NCBI GenBank assembly: GCA_023717585.1
Contig: JAMQPJ010000082.1
Span: forward strand, 1 to 7,043
Length of the DNA stretch: 7,043 nucleotides
DNA from: Thermoanaerobaculia bacterium
GTDB taxonomy: Bacteria > Acidobacteriota > Thermoanaerobaculia > UBA5066
Direction: 5' to 3'
Shown: piece by piece, positions 6,372 to 7,043 of the stretch
Numbering within the stretch: the first letter of the stretch is position 1
Layout of the letters: each line of letters starts with the position of its first letter
Notes under the pieces: generated by a model
Seen by the model: only the letters and a program-made list of their open reading frames with translations
What the model was told of the DNA's origin: nothing
The model's database searches: none
Made by a program: the position numbers and the translations under genes

Positions 6372-6515
6372 GGCCCCAGCCTAGACGAACCCACCGTTTC
6401 GTGCGTGAAGGGCCCGAATGATGCATTCAGATCCATGCCGGAGCACCCGAACCGGGCAGTAGAATCGGCATCCTTCCTCGGACGGAAGCGATCGGCAACG
6501 GCTTTGGAGGCTTCG

Positions 6516-7043
6516 ATGCACGCTCCCCGCACCTCACGCGCTCTCATCGGCACACTTCTCGCTTTTCTCCTTTTTCCCGCAGGCCTTTTCGGCGCCCAAC
6601 AGGCGCGCGTCACGGGCAAGGTCACGGACGGCAAGGGGGTCGCCCTCGCGGACGTGAAGATCGTCATCACGACGAAGGCCATCACGAACTTCAAACAGGA
6701 GCTCAAGACCGACAAGGACGGCAAGTGGGGGACGATCCTCAACGATTCGACGATTTCCTACTTCTACCACTTCGAGAAACAGGGCTACATTTCCGTCGAC
6801 CAGGGGAAGAAGATCCCGATCGGCGGCACGGAAACCCTGGACGTCCAGCTCCTCACGCAGACGCAGGCGATCGAAAAAGGCGTCGTGAAGCAGGTCGAGG
6901 ACCCCTTCACCTCGAACTACAACGCCTCCGTCGAGGCGTATCAGGCCGGCGATCTGGACGCCGCGTTCGCGAAGGCCCAGGAGGCCATCAAGCTGGGCCC
7001 CGAAAAGGCGAACGCGTACAACCTGGGGGCCACGATCGCGCTC
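6516..7043 (+). CDS. Exported protein with carboxypeptidase-like regulatory domain and TPR start (partial)
   Basis: The first 176 codons are present and the frame runs off the right edge without a stop. The ATG at 6516 has GGAGG five bases upstream. Residues 1-27 form a signal peptide (SRALIGTLLAFLLFPAGLFG then A, Q). Residues about 30-115 resemble a carboxypeptidase-like regulatory (beta-sandwich) domain: ARVTGKVTDGKGVALADVKI, LKTDKDGKWG, YFYHFEKQGY, TETLDVQLL. From about residue 134 a TPR-type helix pair starts: NYNASVEAYQAGDLDAAFAK, then AQEAIKLGPEKANAYNLGAT. This arrangement is frequent in exported proteins of Acidobacteriota and related phyla, where TPRs mediate protein contacts; the partner is unknown. 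The missing C-terminus probably holds more TPR units. Confidence 0.85.
   Translation, partial: MHAPRTSRALIGTLLAFLLFPAGLFGAQQARVTGKVTDGKGVALADVKIVITTKAITNFKQELKTDKDGKWGTILNDSTISYFYHFEKQGYISVDQGKKIPIGGTETLDVQLLTQTQAIEKGVVKQVEDPFTSNYNASVEAYQAGDLDAAFAKAQEAIKLGPEKANAYNLGATIAL

Noticed and set aside
5551..6426. Minus-strand frame with SSLRSSLRSS repeats
   Set aside because: The repeats are just the 12-base array read in frame; the frame overlaps both the TM2 and DUF4230 genes and has no domain of its own.
6473..6488. Small hairpin CTTCC/GGAAG with ATCGGCA repeated at 6464 and 6491
   Set aside because: Five-pair stem and 7-base repeats are too short to separate from chance in GC-rich DNA.

Overview
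This window is high-GC (estimated by eye, not counted) bacterial chromosomal DNA, densely packed with short intergenic gaps and strong GGAG-type ribosome binding sites before several genes. The mix suggests a soil or environmental Gram-negative such as an Acidobacteriota member: a carboxypeptidase-regulatory-domain/TPR exported protein, a B12-type radical SAM protein, a DUF6597-AraC regulator and a large W/G-rich exported repeat protein. This placement is inference from gene content; there is no rRNA or other marker.

Layout. Positions 1-2597 form a minus-strand operon, read right to left: a radical SAM protein (2597-963), then after 5 bases an AraC-family regulator (957-67), then by a 4-base ATGA overlap the start of an exported protein that leaves the window at base 1. 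A 115-base gap (2598-2712) separates this operon from a divergent plus-strand pair. The first of the pair is an 810-residue exported protein with three diverged internal repeats, a Trp/Gly-rich region and a basic Pro/Gln-rich tail (2713-5145). It is followed, after 76 bases holding a perfect-ended stem-loop and a 12-base palindrome, by a small GYF_2-TM2 membrane protein (5222-5680). Four copies of a 12-base direct repeat overlap that gene's stop codon and fill the gap to the convergent minus-strand DUF4230 gene (6371-5739). After a 144-base divergent gap, a plus-strand exported protein with a carboxypeptidase-like regulatory domain and the start of a TPR region runs off the right edge (6516-7043).

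How the genes fit together. Four or five of the seven products are predicted to be exported or membrane-anchored, so the region looks like a cell-envelope neighbourhood, but no single pathway is evident. I see no phage, transposon, CRISPR, toxin-antitoxin, tRNA or rRNA signal and no clear case for a new multi-gene system. The points most worth a second look are the large repeat protein, the structured gap after it, the 12-base repeat array at the convergent junction, and the radical SAM/AraC/exported-protein operon.
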